The notes: generated by a model not told the origin, from the letters alone. 64,000 nucleotides of DNA from Pseudoalteromonas sp049257235 (GCF_049257235.1 NZ_JBMMUF010000001.1:552269-616268); one strand, 5' to 3'. Shown: positions 1 through 9,168, counted from the stretch's first letter. Translations and numbers: made by a program.

Positions 1-1374
1 GCCTGTCAGCCCATTGATGCGCTCGTGAGTTTATTAGAACGCGCAATTATCGATAACCCGCCAGTGCTGATCCGCGACGGCGGAGTAATCGCCCAAGGTT
101 ACAATGATGAGCTTGATCACTGGCGTAACCTTTCGCAAGGTGCAACTGACGTACTAACAGCCCTTGAAGAACGAGAGCGCGAAGCAACGGGAATAAGTAC
201 GTTAAAAATCGGCTACAACAAAGTGCATGGCTTTTACATTGATATTAGCCGCGCCAACTCGCATTTAGTGCCTGCGCATTATATCCGTCGACAAACGCTC
301 AAAAATAATGAGCGCTACATCATTCCCGAGCTCAAAGAGCACGAAGATAAGGTATTAAAGAGCCAATCACAGGCATTAGCGCTTGAGAAGCAGTTGTACG
401 AAGAGCTATTTACCCTCATTGCTCCTTATCTTGATCAACTGCAGCTACTCGCCGCAGCACTGAGTGAGCTCGATGTACTTAATAACCTTGCAGAGCGTGC
501 GCAAACACTTAACTATTGCCAACCAGAGCTCAGCGATGATGACACCATAGACATTAGCGAAGGGCGCCACCCTGTGGTTGAGCAGGTGATGCGCGACCCA
601 TTTATTGCCAACCCTGTGAGCTTAAATAGCAAGCGCCGAATGCTGATGATCACTGGTCCAAATATGGGCGGTAAATCGACTTACATGCGCCAAACTGCCC
701 TGATTGTACTCATGGCTCATATCGGCAGTTACGTTCCAGCGGCACGTGCACACATCGGCTTGGTGGATCGTATATTCACCCGTATAGGTGCCAGTGACGA
801 CCTTGCATCGGGACGCTCAACGTTCATGGTAGAGATGACCGAAACGGCCACTATATTGAATAACGCCAGTCAGCACTCTTTGGTGTTAATGGATGAAATT
901 GGTCGCGGCACGAGTACCTACGATGGTCTATCTTTGGCTTATGCAACTGCGGATTATTTAGCGCATCAGATTAACGCTAAAACCCTGTTCGCCACGCACT
1001 ATTTCGAACTAACTGAATTAGCAGAGCAAGAATCAGGGCTGGTCAACGTGCACTTAGACGCGATAGAGCACAATGACACAATTGCGTTTATGCACAAAGT
1101 ATTAGAAGGCCCTGCAAGTAAGAGCTTTGGCTTACAGGTTGCGGCCTTAGCGGGCGTACCAAAAGCGGTAATCAATAATGCCAAGCGTAAGCTAAAACAA
1201 TTAGAGCAACAGCCTGCGCTTAATGGCGCTAATTCGAACAATCAACTCGACTTATTGGCTGCTGAGCCACAGCCAAGCGCCATTGAGTTAGAACTTGATA
1301 CTATCAACCCTGATGATTTGTCACCGCGCCAAGCACTTGAAGCTCTATACAGGCTCAAATCCTTAGTCCAATAA
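1..1374 (+). CDS. mutS: DNA mismatch repair protein MutS (C-terminal part)
   Basis: MutS recognises base mismatches and small loops and starts methyl-directed repair with MutL. The open frame runs in from the window edge without a start, so only about the last 457 residues are present: part of the lever/clamp domains, then the ABC-type ATPase. The Walker A motif GPNMGGKST and the Walker B/signature region DEIGRGTSTYDG are intact, followed by the conserved THYFELT segment and the C-terminal helical tail ending LYRLKSLVQ. It faces rpoS convergently and shares a bidirectional terminator with it, the same mutS/rpoS neighbourhood seen in many gammaproteobacteria. The 5' end lies outside the window. 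Confidence 0.98.
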   Translation, partial: ACQPIDALVSLLERAIIDNPPVLIRDGGVIAQGYNDELDHWRNLSQGATDVLTALEEREREATGISTLKIGYNKVHGFYIDISRANSHLVPAHYIRRQTLKNNERYIIPELKEHEDKVLKSQSQALALEKQLYEELFTLIAPYLDQLQLLAAALSELDVLNNLAERAQTLNYCQPELSDDDTIDISEGRHPVVEQVMRDPFIANPVSLNSKRRMLMITGPNMGGKSTYMRQTALIVLMAHIGSYVPAARAHIGLVDRIFTRIGASDDLASGRSTFMVEMTETATILNNASQHSLVLMDEIGRGTSTYDGLSLAYATADYLAHQINAKTLFATHYFELTELAEQESGLVNVHLDAIEHNDTIAFMHKVLEGPASKSFGLQVAALAGVPKAVINNAKRKLKQLEQQPALNGANSNNQLDLLAAEPQPSAIELELDTINPDDLSPRQALEALYRLKSLVQ

Positions 1375-1386
1375 AGAAAGGGCAAT

Positions 1387-1417
1387 AAAAAAAGCCGCCT
1401 TGATGGCGGCTTTTTGT
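1387..1417. terminator. Bidirectional terminator between mutS and rpoS
   Basis: A 9-bp perfect stem AAAGCCGCC / GGCGGCTTT with a 5-nt loop (stem 1391-1413) has an A-run on its left and a T-run on its right, so it can end transcripts from both convergent genes. Confidence 0.9.
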
Positions 1418-1431
1418 TTAGAATCAAACAA

Positions 1432-2409
1432 TTATAGCTGTTCAAACAAGCTTTCTGTACTCAACCCTTCATGCTGAAGCATGTCTTTTAGGCGGCGCAG
1501 CGCTTCTACTTGAATTTGTCTAACACGTTCGCGAGTTAGGCCAATTTCTCGGCCAACATCTTCGAGCGTTGATGGTTCATACCCTAACAAGCCAAACCGA
1601 CGAGCGAGCACTTCGCGCTGCTTGGGGTTAAGCTCATCAAGCCAGTGCACAATATGACTGTTGATGTCATTGTTCTGCACTTCGCCCTCAGGACCTCGGC
1701 CTTTTTCGTCCGCGATAATATCCAGTAATGCCTTGTCATTGTCGCCACCGATTGGTGTATCAACTGACGAGATTTTTTCATTTAGGCGTAGCATCTTAGA
1801 TACATCTTCCACCGGCTTATCAAGACGCTCGGCAATCTCTTCTGCGGTAGGCTCATGGTCTAATTGCTGGGTTAATTCGCGCGCTGTGCGCAAATATACA
1901 TTGAGTTCTTTTACTACGTGAATAGGTAAGCGAATGGTACGTGTTTGATTCATGATCGCACGTTCTATTGTTTGACGTATCCACCATGTAGCGTAGGTCG
2001 AGAAACGAAAACCTCGTTCAGGGTCAAATTTTTCTACGGCGCGAATAAGGCCCAAGTTACCTTCTTCAATAAGATCCAACAGCGCTAATCCACGATTGTT
2101 ATAACGCCTTGCTATTTTTACAACAAGCCTCAGGTTACTTTCAATCATACGCTTGCGTGATGCTTCACAGCCGCGCAGTGCTTTACGCGCAAAGTACACT
2201 TCTTCTTCAGCACTAAGTAGTGGTGAAAAACCTATTTCACCAAGATAAAGTTGTGTTGCATCGAGATTTTTAACGTTGTCGTCTTTAGCGAAGAGTTCAT
2301 CGTCTGCGCTAGTGTCTTCGACCTGTTCTAAAAGTTCGTCCTTAGGATCGTCGATCACGTCTGTGTCGTTACTACCTTGCGATACTTCGAGTTTTGCTGT
2401 TTGACCCAT
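1432..2409 (-). CDS. rpoS: RNA polymerase sigma factor RpoS (sigma-38)
   Basis: Stationary-phase and general-stress sigma factor of 325 residues, close to the usual length. An acidic N-terminal tail (about residues 1-45) precedes region 1.2 (DATQLYLGEIGFSPLLSAEEE), region 2 with the -10 reading helix (FRFSTYATWWIRQTIERAI), region 3, and region 4 with the helix-turn-helix around TLEDVGREIGLTRERVRQIQ. The SD GGGAGG sits upstream of the ATG. It is the last gene of the ftsB-to-nlpD series, and as in E. coli its main promoter probably lies inside nlpD (inference). A 7-bp inverted repeat lies in the short leader. Confidence 0.98.
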   Translation of the reverse strand: MGQTAKLEVSQGSNDTDVIDDPKDELLEQVEDTSADDELFAKDDNVKNLDATQLYLGEIGFSPLLSAEEEVYFARKALRGCEASRKRMIESNLRLVVKIARRYNNRGLALLDLIEEGNLGLIRAVEKFDPERGFRFSTYATWWIRQTIERAIMNQTRTIRLPIHVVKELNVYLRTARELTQQLDHEPTAEEIAERLDKPVEDVSKMLRLNEKISSVDTPIGGDNDKALLDIIADEKGRGPEGEVQNNDINSHIVHWLDELNPKQREVLARRFGLLGYEPSTLEDVGREIGLTRERVRQIQVEALRRLKDMLQHEGLSTESLFEQL

Positions 2410-2429
2410 TAGAGTACCCTCCCATGTAA

Positions 2430-2454
2430 CTTAGATCATGTCCGTATATCTAAG
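2430..2454 (-). promoter_or_regulatory. Inverted repeat in rpoS leader
   Basis: CTTAGAT (2430-2436) pairs with ATCTAAG (2448-2454) just upstream of the rpoS SD, within the 67-nt nlpD-rpoS gap. It could form a hairpin in the leader mRNA that affects translation; there is no direct proof of function. Confidence 0.35.
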
Positions 2455-2476
2455 CTACTACCTTTGCCCGTCTAGC

Positions 2477-3298
2477 TTAGGGTAAAAAATTTGCTGGGTT
2501 GACCGCTTTCCCTCTGTACCGAATTTCGAATCGAAGTGCAGTAATAGAGGACTCCGTGTTACCCATTTCTGCTATTTTTTGCCCAGCTTTGACATCCTGT
2601 TTTTCTTTAACTAGTAATCGCGAGTTGTGCGCATATGCACTTAGGTAATCATCGTTATGTTTCACTATGATTAAATTACCGTATCCTCGCAGTGCATCCC
2701 CAGCGTAGACGACCACACCATCCGCAGCAGCCATGACAGCAGTTCCTTGCTTGTTTGTTATTTGCAGTCCTTTGTAGCCATTCTCGCGGTTGGAAAAACG
2801 TTGCGTGATTTTTCCTTTGGTAGGCCATTTCCACGCTAGTTTGTTAGCATTTGTTTCTAATTTGCTTACATTTTTTTTACTAGCTTGTTTCTGAACATAC
2901 TCCCGTTGTATCGGCTTAGCAACTTCTTTCTTTACATTTCTATAAGGTTTTTGCTCTATTTTCGTAGGATTTTTACTCGAATTGGTGTATCTTTCACGGT
3001 TTTTCTTTTTAAGCCACTGAGATTCGATGTAAATCAGTTGATTTGGATAGATGGTATAAGGTGGCTTAATGCCATTGATTTGGGCTATTTCACGTACGTC
3101 TTTTTTTGCACTAAACGCAATGGCGTACAAGGTATCGCCCTTTTGCACACGATAATGCTCGCCTTTAATATTAATTTTTCGTGACACTTTGGTTTGACCA
3201 GTATCAAGAGTTGATACCGGAGCAGGGGCGTTTCTCGAAGAGCAGGCACTGATGGCAATGCAAACCAGTACTATAATACTGGTGTTTTTCAACGTCAT
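2477..3298 (-). CDS. nlpD: NlpD, LysM/LytM lipoprotein activator of amidase
   Basis: Outer-membrane lipoprotein that activates the septal amidase AmiC during cell separation. The start is placed at the ATG at 3298 because GGAAGGG lies a proper distance before it; the ATG five codons upstream has no SD. A signal peptide ends in a lipobox ISAC. A LysM domain (YRVQKGDTLYAIA to NQLIYI, about residues 50-95) binds peptidoglycan, followed by a basic linker and a C-terminal M23/LytM domain (about 165-273). The HxxxD zinc motif of active LytM enzymes is missing (YKGLQIT is in its place), as in E. coli NlpD, so it is an activator and not a hydrolase. It is immediately upstream of rpoS. Confidence 0.93.
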   Translation of the reverse strand: MTLKNTSIIVLVCIAISACSSRNAPAPVSTLDTGQTKVSRKINIKGEHYRVQKGDTLYAIAFSAKKDVREIAQINGIKPPYTIYPNQLIYIESQWLKKKNRERYTNSSKNPTKIEQKPYRNVKKEVAKPIQREYVQKQASKKNVSKLETNANKLAWKWPTKGKITQRFSNRENGYKGLQITNKQGTAVMAAADGVVVYAGDALRGYGNLIIVKHNDDYLSAYAHNSRLLVKEKQDVKAGQKIAEMGNTESSITALRFEIRYRGKAVNPANFLP

Positions 3299-3316
3299 GC
3301 AGTGCCCTTCCATTCG

Positions 3317-3895
3317 CTAGCGATAGGCTAAATATAAAACGATTGCTAGGCTAATCACAAGCCATCCTAGCACTTCTACATACTGACGCAGTTTTGCTTC
3401 CATTCTCGCACCGCCAAATTTCATTAAACCTGCAACCAAAAAGAATCGCGCTCCTCGCCCTACAGCAGAGGCAAGCAAAAATGGCAAAAATGCCATATGC
3501 AGTAGGCCGGCACCTATGGTGAACACCTTATAAGGGATCGGTGAGAATCCCGCTAGGAATACCACCCAAACGCCATACTGTTTAAACCATTGCAGTGCAT
3601 GATCAAACTTGTCTTGCCAACCCATAGATGCAATCAAGGGTTCTACTACAGGCTCAAATAACCAAAAGCCCAATGCATACCCTAAAACGCCACCTATCAC
3701 TGATGCGATGGTGGTCAACAAAGCAAAGTGCCATGCTCGTGAGGTATTTGCCAAACACATAGGTGCAAGCATGACATCGGGTGGTACGGGGAAAATAACA
3801 GACTCGGCAAAGCTCATGCCAGCGAGATATCGCTGCGCATGACGATGTCTCGCCCAACGCAATGACGCGTCGTACAAAGAGGTAAATAAACGCAA
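3317..3895 (-). CDS. yqaA: YqaA family inner-membrane protein (DedA/VTT-like)
   Basis: A 192-residue polytopic membrane protein of the YqaA/SNARE-associated family, related to DedA proteins. Family hallmarks are FAESVIFPVPPDVMLAPM near the N-terminus, the GGVLGYALGFWLFEP helix and AGFSPIPYKVFTIGAG. Such proteins are linked to membrane lipid and proton homeostasis, but the precise role is unknown. It starts with TTG behind an AAGGA site, 9 bp after pcm, and precedes nlpD, an arrangement found in several Alteromonadales and Vibrionales. Confidence 0.88.
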   Translation of the reverse strand: MRLFTSLYDASLRWARHRHAQRYLAGMSFAESVIFPVPPDVMLAPMCLANTSRAWHFALLTTIASVIGGVLGYALGFWLFEPVVEPLIASMGWQDKFDHALQWFKQYGVWVVFLAGFSPIPYKVFTIGAGLLHMAFLPFLLASAVGRGARFFLVAGLMKFGGARMEAKLRQYVEVLGWLVISLAIVLYLAYR

Positions 3896-3904
3896 AAGAA
3901 TTCC

Positions 3905-4543
3905 TTAGATTATGTCGCCGGGCACCAGTGGCACAAACCGCACGTCGGCCATGACTTGTTGTTTAAACTCATTTTTGTGGCGAGTATACAGCATCAGCTT
4001 TTGTTCTACATCTCCAACAGGGACAATCATGACGCCCCCATCATCGAGTTGCTGCAGTAGCTGCTCAGGGACTGAGGCCGCCGCCGCGGTAACGATAATA
4101 CCCTGAAATGGCGCTTGTGACGCCCACCCTTGCCAGCCATCCCCGTGCTTCATCGCTACATTATATAAATCAAGCTGATGTAATCGGCGCTTAGCCTGCC
4201 ATTGCAAGGCCTTGATTCGCTCTACTGAATACACCTTATCGAATAGCTGCGCCAATATTGCACTTTGATATCCAGAGCCAGTGCCAATTTCGAGCACGTT
4301 TTTTTGTACTCCATGGGCACGAAGTATGGCGGTCATGTGCGCAACAATGTATGGCTGGGAGATAGTTTGTCCCTGACCAATCGGCAAGGCCGTATTTTGA
4401 TACGCTTTGTGTTTGAGCACATCATCAATAAACAAGTGTCTAGGCGTGTTGGCGATTGCCTCTAAAACCTGCTGATCGGTAATCCCCTCTTTAGCAAGTT
4501 GTTGGGCTAGAGTTCCTGCACTGCGCTGAAAATTACTGATCAT
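3905..4543 (-). CDS. pcm: Protein-L-isoaspartate O-methyltransferase
   Basis: Repairs isoaspartyl residues in aged proteins using S-adenosylmethionine. The sequence holds the family motifs LPIGQGQTISQPYIVA (substrate loop), VLEIGTGSGYQ (SAM motif I), RHLFIDD near the N-terminus, and a C-terminal VRFVPLVPGD. About 212 residues, normal for Pcm. The ATG at 4543 is preferred over the TTG at 4549, which sits directly on the surE stop. The gene is coupled to surE upstream and yqaA downstream in the stress operon leading to rpoS. Confidence 0.95.
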   Translation of the reverse strand: MISNFQRSAGTLAQQLAKEGITDQQVLEAIANTPRHLFIDDVLKHKAYQNTALPIGQGQTISQPYIVAHMTAILRAHGVQKNVLEIGTGSGYQSAILAQLFDKVYSVERIKALQWQAKRRLHQLDLYNVAMKHGDGWQGWASQAPFQGIIVTAAAASVPEQLLQQLDDGGVMIVPVGDVEQKLMLYTRHKNEFKQQVMADVRFVPLVPGDII

Positions 4544-4549
4544 TCCCAA

Positions 4550-5293
4550 CTACTCCGCAAGCCATTTTTCAAGAGGCGCAATGCTCTCTTTTGCTGTCAT
4601 ATCCACGCTCAGCGGTGTCACCGACGCGTAGCCATCACGCACAGCCGCAAAGTCAGTGCCTTCACCAGCATCAAGCTCAGGGCCCAATGAGCCATACCAA
4701 TACACCTCACGCCCCCAAGGGTCGCGTTGGGTAGTCATGGTTTCGGCTTTGTGCCGCGCCCCAAGGCGAGTCACTTTGATGCCTCTGAGGTCTGAATAGG
4801 GGATATCTGGTACGTTGATATTGATGATTTGATCTTTGGGCAAAGGGTGGCTTTGCAATTTGTTGATAATATCGACCGTGACCTTAGCTGCGGTTTCAAA
4901 ATGCTTACACTCAGGACCAACTAGCGATACAGCTATCGCTGGCAAGCCCATGTGTCGACCTTCCGTTGCTGCCGCTACAGTGCCTGAATATAAGGTATCA
5001 TCACCTAAGTTGGCGCCGTGATTAATCCCAGCAACGACCAAATCTGGCTGCTGCGTTAATAAGGCGTTGATAGCCACATGAACGCAGTCTGTTGGCGTGC
5101 CGTTAATGCTCGTAAATCCATTGTCTAATTTTTGCGCGCGAAGTGGGTTAATGAGCGTTAATGAATTACTGGCACCACTGCAATTTCTATCTGGGGCAAC
5201 AACATCAACCTGTGCGATACCCCTTAGGGCTTCATAAAGCACCGCAATACCACGTGCATGGACGCCATCATCATTACTCAGCAGAATCTTCAT
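4550..5293 (-). CDS. surE: 5'/3'-nucleotidase SurE
   Basis: Stationary-phase survival nucleotidase that dephosphorylates nucleoside monophosphates. The N-terminal MKILLSNDDGVHARG carries the metal-binding Asp pair; GTPTDCVH and GINHGANLGDDTLYSGTV are the other conserved active-site segments. Three in-frame starts (GTG-ATG-ATG) are possible; AGGAG lies 5 nt before the last ATG (5293), which gives a 247-residue protein starting MKILL as usual in the family. It overlaps the 3' end of truD. Confidence 0.96.
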   Translation of the reverse strand: MKILLSNDDGVHARGIAVLYEALRGIAQVDVVAPDRNCSGASNSLTLINPLRAQKLDNGFTSINGTPTDCVHVAINALLTQQPDLVVAGINHGANLGDDTLYSGTVAAATEGRHMGLPAIAVSLVGPECKHFETAAKVTVDIINKLQSHPLPKDQIININVPDIPYSDLRGIKVTRLGARHKAETMTTQRDPWGREVYWYGSLGPELDAGEGTDFAAVRDGYASVTPLSVDMTAKESIAPLEKWLAE

Positions 5294-6335
5294 CATCACT
5301 CCTTGCTAAATCGCGTTCATTTTGTCGATAATCCACCAGCTCGCGTAACACAGCGGTGGCAAAACACCCTTTTTTGAGCGAAAAACCCAACTCGATAGTC
5401 GTTTCGTTTGGCATCTTCACTGTCAGGTTTTCTGGGTATAAACGCAACATACGTCGCTCAGTTTTAAGGCCTATATCAGCCAAGCCCTCGACCCAATTTT
5501 GATAAGGTTTCAACCAGTTTTTTTCTTCATCTACGAGGCCCTTATCTCCTTTACCGGCCAACGGAGCGGAGAGTTCGATATCCCCCTCAACAAGACGGCG
5601 AATATTTTCAACAGTGATGGCGTCGTTGAAAAACGCATTACTACCACTGAGCATGAACACTTCGTGACGCAATGTTTTTGCTAACCCGTGCTCAGCAACG
5701 CGTAAACTAACGATGGCATTAAAAATATACGAGCGAGCGGCTGAAATCACCATGGACCTTAGTTTACGGTCACGGATCACTTCGCCATCAAACATACGCT
5801 GCGCCATGGTAAGGTTGTGGCCGCCATGACCAAATCGTTGCTCACCAAAATAATTTGGGACCCCTTGGCGCACTGCATTAATACGGCTGAGCACATCCAG
5901 CGGGTTGCTGACATCACGTAACGTAATAGTAAAACGATTACCTCGGTGGCAACCTGTACGCAGTTTACGCCCATGGCGCACTTGTTTTGCAACAAAGACT
6001 TGCTCGTCGTTCAATGCACTAAAATCGATGTTTGTTTTGACAGGGACTGGTACGCTAAACCACTGTGAACACACACCTTGGCGATCTTTTTGACCAGCAA
6101 AACTGACGTTCTTTGGTGACGTTTTGGCTAATTTGGCGATACGTTTTGCCAATGCGACCGTGTTGATGCCGCGTTTGATGATATGCAGGCACACATGCTC
6201 ACCAGAGCCATCAAGCTCAAATCCCAGCTCTTCATCAACGATGAAATCTTCTGGCTGTTGTTTAAATACGGCTGTTGCACTTGGCTTCCCATAGAGGTAG
6301 TTCAAGTTTGCTAAAGGATCACCGAATTCATTCAT
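5274..6335 (-). CDS. truD: tRNA pseudouridine(13) synthase TruD
   Basis: Forms pseudouridine 13 in tRNA-Glu. At 353 residues it is the normal length. Catalytic motif region KNVSFAGQKDRQGVCSQWFSV holds the active-site Asp; NRFTITLRDV and PNYFGEQRFGHGGHNL are further family signatures. Start ATG overlaps the ispF stop by 4 bp (ATGA), and its 3' end overlaps surE by about 20 bp, so translation is probably coupled along the operon. Confidence 0.96.
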   Translation of the reverse strand: MNEFGDPLANLNYLYGKPSATAVFKQQPEDFIVDEELGFELDGSGEHVCLHIIKRGINTVALAKRIAKLAKTSPKNVSFAGQKDRQGVCSQWFSVPVPVKTNIDFSALNDEQVFVAKQVRHGRKLRTGCHRGNRFTITLRDVSNPLDVLSRINAVRQGVPNYFGEQRFGHGGHNLTMAQRMFDGEVIRDRKLRSMVISAARSYIFNAIVSLRVAEHGLAKTLRHEVFMLSGSNAFFNDAITVENIRRLVEGDIELSAPLAGKGDKGLVDEEKNWLKPYQNWVEGLADIGLKTERRMLRLYPENLTVKMPNETTIELGFSLKKGCFATAVLRELVDYRQNERDLARSDDEDSAE

Positions 6336-6811
6336 GCTTGCTTTACCAATACCGCAACAGCGTGGCTGGCAATGCCTTCTTTACGCCCTGTGTAACCAAG
6401 CTCCTCGGTTGTCGTTGCTTTGACGTTTACTTGGCTAATATCGACATTAAGGTCTTGCGCTAGACATGCACGCATAGCATCGATGTGAGGCCTCATTTTT
6501 GGTGCTTGCGCGACGATGGTTAAGTCAACATTACCCACTGCGTAGTTTAACTTTGTGACTTCATCCATCACACGGCGCAATAAAATGCGGCTATCTATGC
6601 CAGCGAACTCGGCGCTGGTATCGGGGAAGTGTTTACCTATGTCACCTAGTGCCAGTGCACCTAACAACGCATCACATAAAGCATGAATAGCGACGTCGCC
6701 ATCAGAGTGCGCTAAAAAGCCCTGCTCATACGCTATTTTTACGCCGCCTATCGTCAATGGCCCTTGACCACCAAACTTGTGCACATCAAACCCGTGACCA
6801 ATGCGAATCAT
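6332..6811 (-). CDS. ispF: 2-C-methyl-D-erythritol 2,4-cyclodiphosphate synthase
   Basis: Fifth enzyme of the MEP isoprenoid pathway; converts CDP-methylerythritol 2-phosphate to the cyclodiphosphate. 159 residues with the metal-binding IGHGFDVHKF motif at the start, LAHSDGDVAIHALCDALLGA, and the terminal signature KATTTEELGYTGRKEGIA. It overlaps ispD by 4 bp at its start and truD by 4 bp at its end. Confidence 0.98.
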   Translation of the reverse strand: MIRIGHGFDVHKFGGQGPLTIGGVKIAYEQGFLAHSDGDVAIHALCDALLGALALGDIGKHFPDTSAEFAGIDSRILLRRVMDEVTKLNYAVGNVDLTIVAQAPKMRPHIDAMRACLAQDLNVDISQVNVKATTTEELGYTGRKEGIASHAVAVLVKQA

Positions 6812-7506
6812 ATAAACTCCGTAACCTGTTGTGCTAACAAGAAATTAGCCAACTGCAAATCTTCTGGGGTGGTTATTTTGAAATTATCTGTGCGCCCACA
6901 TACCAGGCGTACTTGCCCACCGGCCCATTCGATAGCCGACGCTTCATCAGTAATTGCAACACCTTGCGCAAGGGCATTACTCAGTGCCGAGCGCAACTGT
7001 TGGTATGGAAAAAGTTGCGGTGTCAGTGCTTGGAAAAGGTTGTCTCGCGGCACAGTTTGTTCAACAAAATCCTCGCCACGCTTTATCGTATCTCTGACTT
7101 TTGCGGCCAAAATGCCGCCGCATCCTTCCTCGGTGCACTGTGCAATTAAGGTGTGGATGTCGGTGATGTCTACCAGAGGCCGAGCCGCGTCATGCACCAA
7201 CACCCATTGTGGAGGGGCATCGGCCAAGGCGTCGAGCGCTGCTAACACAGAATCTGCGCGCTCTTTTCCACCTAGCACTGTGGACACCTTTTGTCTGTCG
7301 ATGGGTAATTGTTGGAAATATTCGTCTTTGGCGCTAATTGCGACAAGAATATTATCAACACCTTGGACACGGGAAAGCTTGTCCAAAGTGTGCTCTAAAA
7401 TCGTCTTACCTTGTAACTCAATATACTGCTTTGGTAATTGAGACTGCATGCGAGAGCCGACTCCTGCGGCTGGCACAATGGCGACAAGGCCATGTTGGTT
7501 ATTCAT
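6808..7506 (-). CDS. ispD: 2-C-methyl-D-erythritol 4-phosphate cytidylyltransferase
   Basis: Transfers CMP to methylerythritol 4-phosphate in the MEP pathway. 232 residues, GT-A-like nucleotidyltransferase fold: IVPAAGVGSRMQSQLPKQYI (CTP-binding glycine-rich loop), VLVHDAARPLV, and AATPQ-like TPQLFPYQQL with TDEASAIEW near the end. It follows ftsB by 18 bp and is translationally coupled to ispF, its pathway neighbour. Confidence 0.98.
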   Translation of the reverse strand: MNNQHGLVAIVPAAGVGSRMQSQLPKQYIELQGKTILEHTLDKLSRVQGVDNILVAISAKDEYFQQLPIDRQKVSTVLGGKERADSVLAALDALADAPPQWVLVHDAARPLVDITDIHTLIAQCTEEGCGGILAAKVRDTIKRGEDFVEQTVPRDNLFQALTPQLFPYQQLRSALSNALAQGVAITDEASAIEWAGGQVRLVCGRTDNFKITTPEDLQLANFLLAQQVTEFI

Positions 7507-7524
7507 AACACTTCTTTAATGTGG

Positions 7525-7815
7525 TTAATTCGATTCATTTTGCTTATTCGGCAACACGCGATAAAAAACTTCATCAGGCTTTATCATACCTAGCTCTAAC
7601 CTAGCCCGCTCTTCAACCCCTTCCAAATCGAGTTTGAGGTCTTGTATATCAGCTTCAAGTAATTTGTTGCGCTTTGTTAGTTGCTGATTGGTACTCTCGT
7701 GGTTAGTCACCGCTTTACTTAAACGGGTGTAATCTTCAATGCCATTGTGTCCAAACCAAAGTAAATACTGTAAGTACGCGAGTAAAACCACTAAGGCGAG
7801 TTGAAATAGGCGCAT
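7525..7815 (-). CDS. ftsB: Cell division protein FtsB
   Basis: Small bitopic divisome protein that forms a coiled coil with FtsL and binds FtsQ. 96 residues: an N-terminal transmembrane helix (LFQLALVVLLAYLQYLLWFG), a heptad-rich periplasmic coiled coil (about 30-70), then the conserved EERARLELGMIKPDEVFYRV tail. Its ATG overlaps the TGA of the preceding unknown gene by one base, so the two are coupled. Confidence 0.96.
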   Translation of the reverse strand: MRLFQLALVVLLAYLQYLLWFGHNGIEDYTRLSKAVTNHESTNQQLTKRNKLLEADIQDLKLDLEGVEERARLELGMIKPDEVFYRVLPNKQNESN

Positions 7816-8471
7816 CAGTTTTCCTTCACCGACATAGGTTTTTTAAAGTTTTTCCAATTTATTCTTGTTGTTAGCAACATTTCTCTAAGACTTAATGTTC
7901 GTGGAGAGCTGACTTTATTCTGCTGCCACCGATGCCCGCAGCACGCGGGAGTAAAATTCTTCTTATTTGGCACCAGCAATTGGACCTGCTGTGATGCACT
8001 GAGTCGGGTATCTTGGTATTGCCCTTGTAAATCAAACCAACCTGCTTGATTACAATGCACCCGATTACTGCTGATTTGGTCCAGCGTATCTATGGTCACA
8101 TACTGTAGATGCCCGGCACTGACAACCAATGGTACTAAAATTCCCACCTGCGCATAAGAGCTATAAAAGGTTTGATTTGCCTGCACGTCGCAACTTGGTG
8201 GTTTGCTGGCCTGCTTTGCAATCCAACTGCCATTTTGACCATCGAGCGTTAATGGACAATGACCATGAACAATATGAAACGCAGCACGCTCAACATAATA
8301 CGGCAGGCTATCTAACAGCCTTGAGACTCGTTTGGGATCCGGTTGATTTGCACACTGCTGACTTAAACGATGTAATTCGCGGGCATAGAACGCATTACAC
8401 AACTCGGCATACAGCACACGTTGCTGATCAAGTGCAAATAAATCCGCTTGCTGCGATGGTTGTTGCCGCAC
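7815..8471 (-). CDS. Hypothetical protein upstream of ftsB
   Basis: I do not recognise this protein of about 219 residues. It has no signal peptide or membrane segment; five cysteines in the second half plus one CCGH motif (ACCGHRWQQNK) are notable and could bind metal, though this is a guess. The GTG at 8471 is chosen since GGGAGG lies 5 nt upstream of it; a GTG four codons earlier has no such site. Translational coupling to ftsB makes it the first gene of the long ispDF/surE/rpoS operon. Function unknown. Confidence 0.75.
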   Translation of the reverse strand: MRQQPSQQADLFALDQQRVLYAELCNAFYARELHRLSQQCANQPDPKRVSRLLDSLPYYVERAAFHIVHGHCPLTLDGQNGSWIAKQASKPPSCDVQANQTFYSSYAQVGILVPLVVSAGHLQYVTIDTLDQISSNRVHCNQAGWFDLQGQYQDTRLSASQQVQLLVPNKKNFTPACCGHRWQQNKVSSPRTLSLREMLLTTRINWKNFKKPMSVKEN

Positions 8472-8546
8472 ATTGCCTCCCACTGTTCGTGCTTAAGTTT
8501 ATACCATAGTTGCACAAATTTTGAGAAGCATGTCGAATAGGAGAAT

Positions 8547-9023
8547 TTATTGCGGTTGTTCACCTAAGCGCGCAAATCCTGACTCCATAAACTGCACTAC
8601 CTGCTTGCGCTTTTTGCCAATCAAGAAACTGCCATCAGCTAAAAACATAAAGTTCTGCCAATGAGCTTTGAAAATATCAAAACGCGTTTCGATGACTTCG
8701 TCACGGTTTAAGCAAAAATATACCGTGGTGTTATCGTGCCAATCTAGATGGGCTAATATTTCTTGGGGGATAGATGCTTCATCTTCAAATGCACGCTCCC
8801 AAAATACATCATCATGGGCAAAATGCTCAGCCTGTTTCACCCAATCCGAGTCAGTGAAGAAATCCGGATGGTCTTTGTCGCGGCTAATGAAGGTCGTCCA
8901 TAGGACTGCTGAGCGAGTCGGTGTCATTGGCTTTATTAATGCCAGCTTGTCAGCGGGGATCCAAAGTTCTTGATGTCTAAACACCCACGCTTTGCTGTAT
9001 TCATCCAAAGATAAGTAATTCAT
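8547..9023 (-). CDS. DUF2947-type protein
   Basis: A 158-residue soluble protein beginning MNYLSLDEYSKAWVFRHQEL, which resembles DUF2947 proteins of Vibrio and Shewanella from memory. It is rich in aromatic residues (W and F), ending in FLADGSFLIGKKRKQVVQFMESG. No catalytic motif is evident. The open frame extends 25 codons upstream, but homologues start at this ATG. It is divergent from the MoxR ATPase gene, with a 145-bp shared promoter region. Confidence 0.75.
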   Translation of the reverse strand: MNYLSLDEYSKAWVFRHQELWIPADKLALIKPMTPTRSAVLWTTFISRDKDHPDFFTDSDWVKQAEHFAHDDVFWERAFEDEASIPQEILAHLDWHDNTTVYFCLNRDEVIETRFDIFKAHWQNFMFLADGSFLIGKKRKQVVQFMESGFARLGEQPQ

Positions 9024-9168
9024 TTGTGCTCTAAGCCTGCTACACCGCAAATAATGGCGCATAGTATACCTGTGTGAAGCCCAACTGTCACAAGCCAAAC
9101 TTGGTCAACTGTGGCAATTATGGCAGACTAGGCGTAGTTGTTGTCTGACCAGTACTAGGAGTCGTGTC

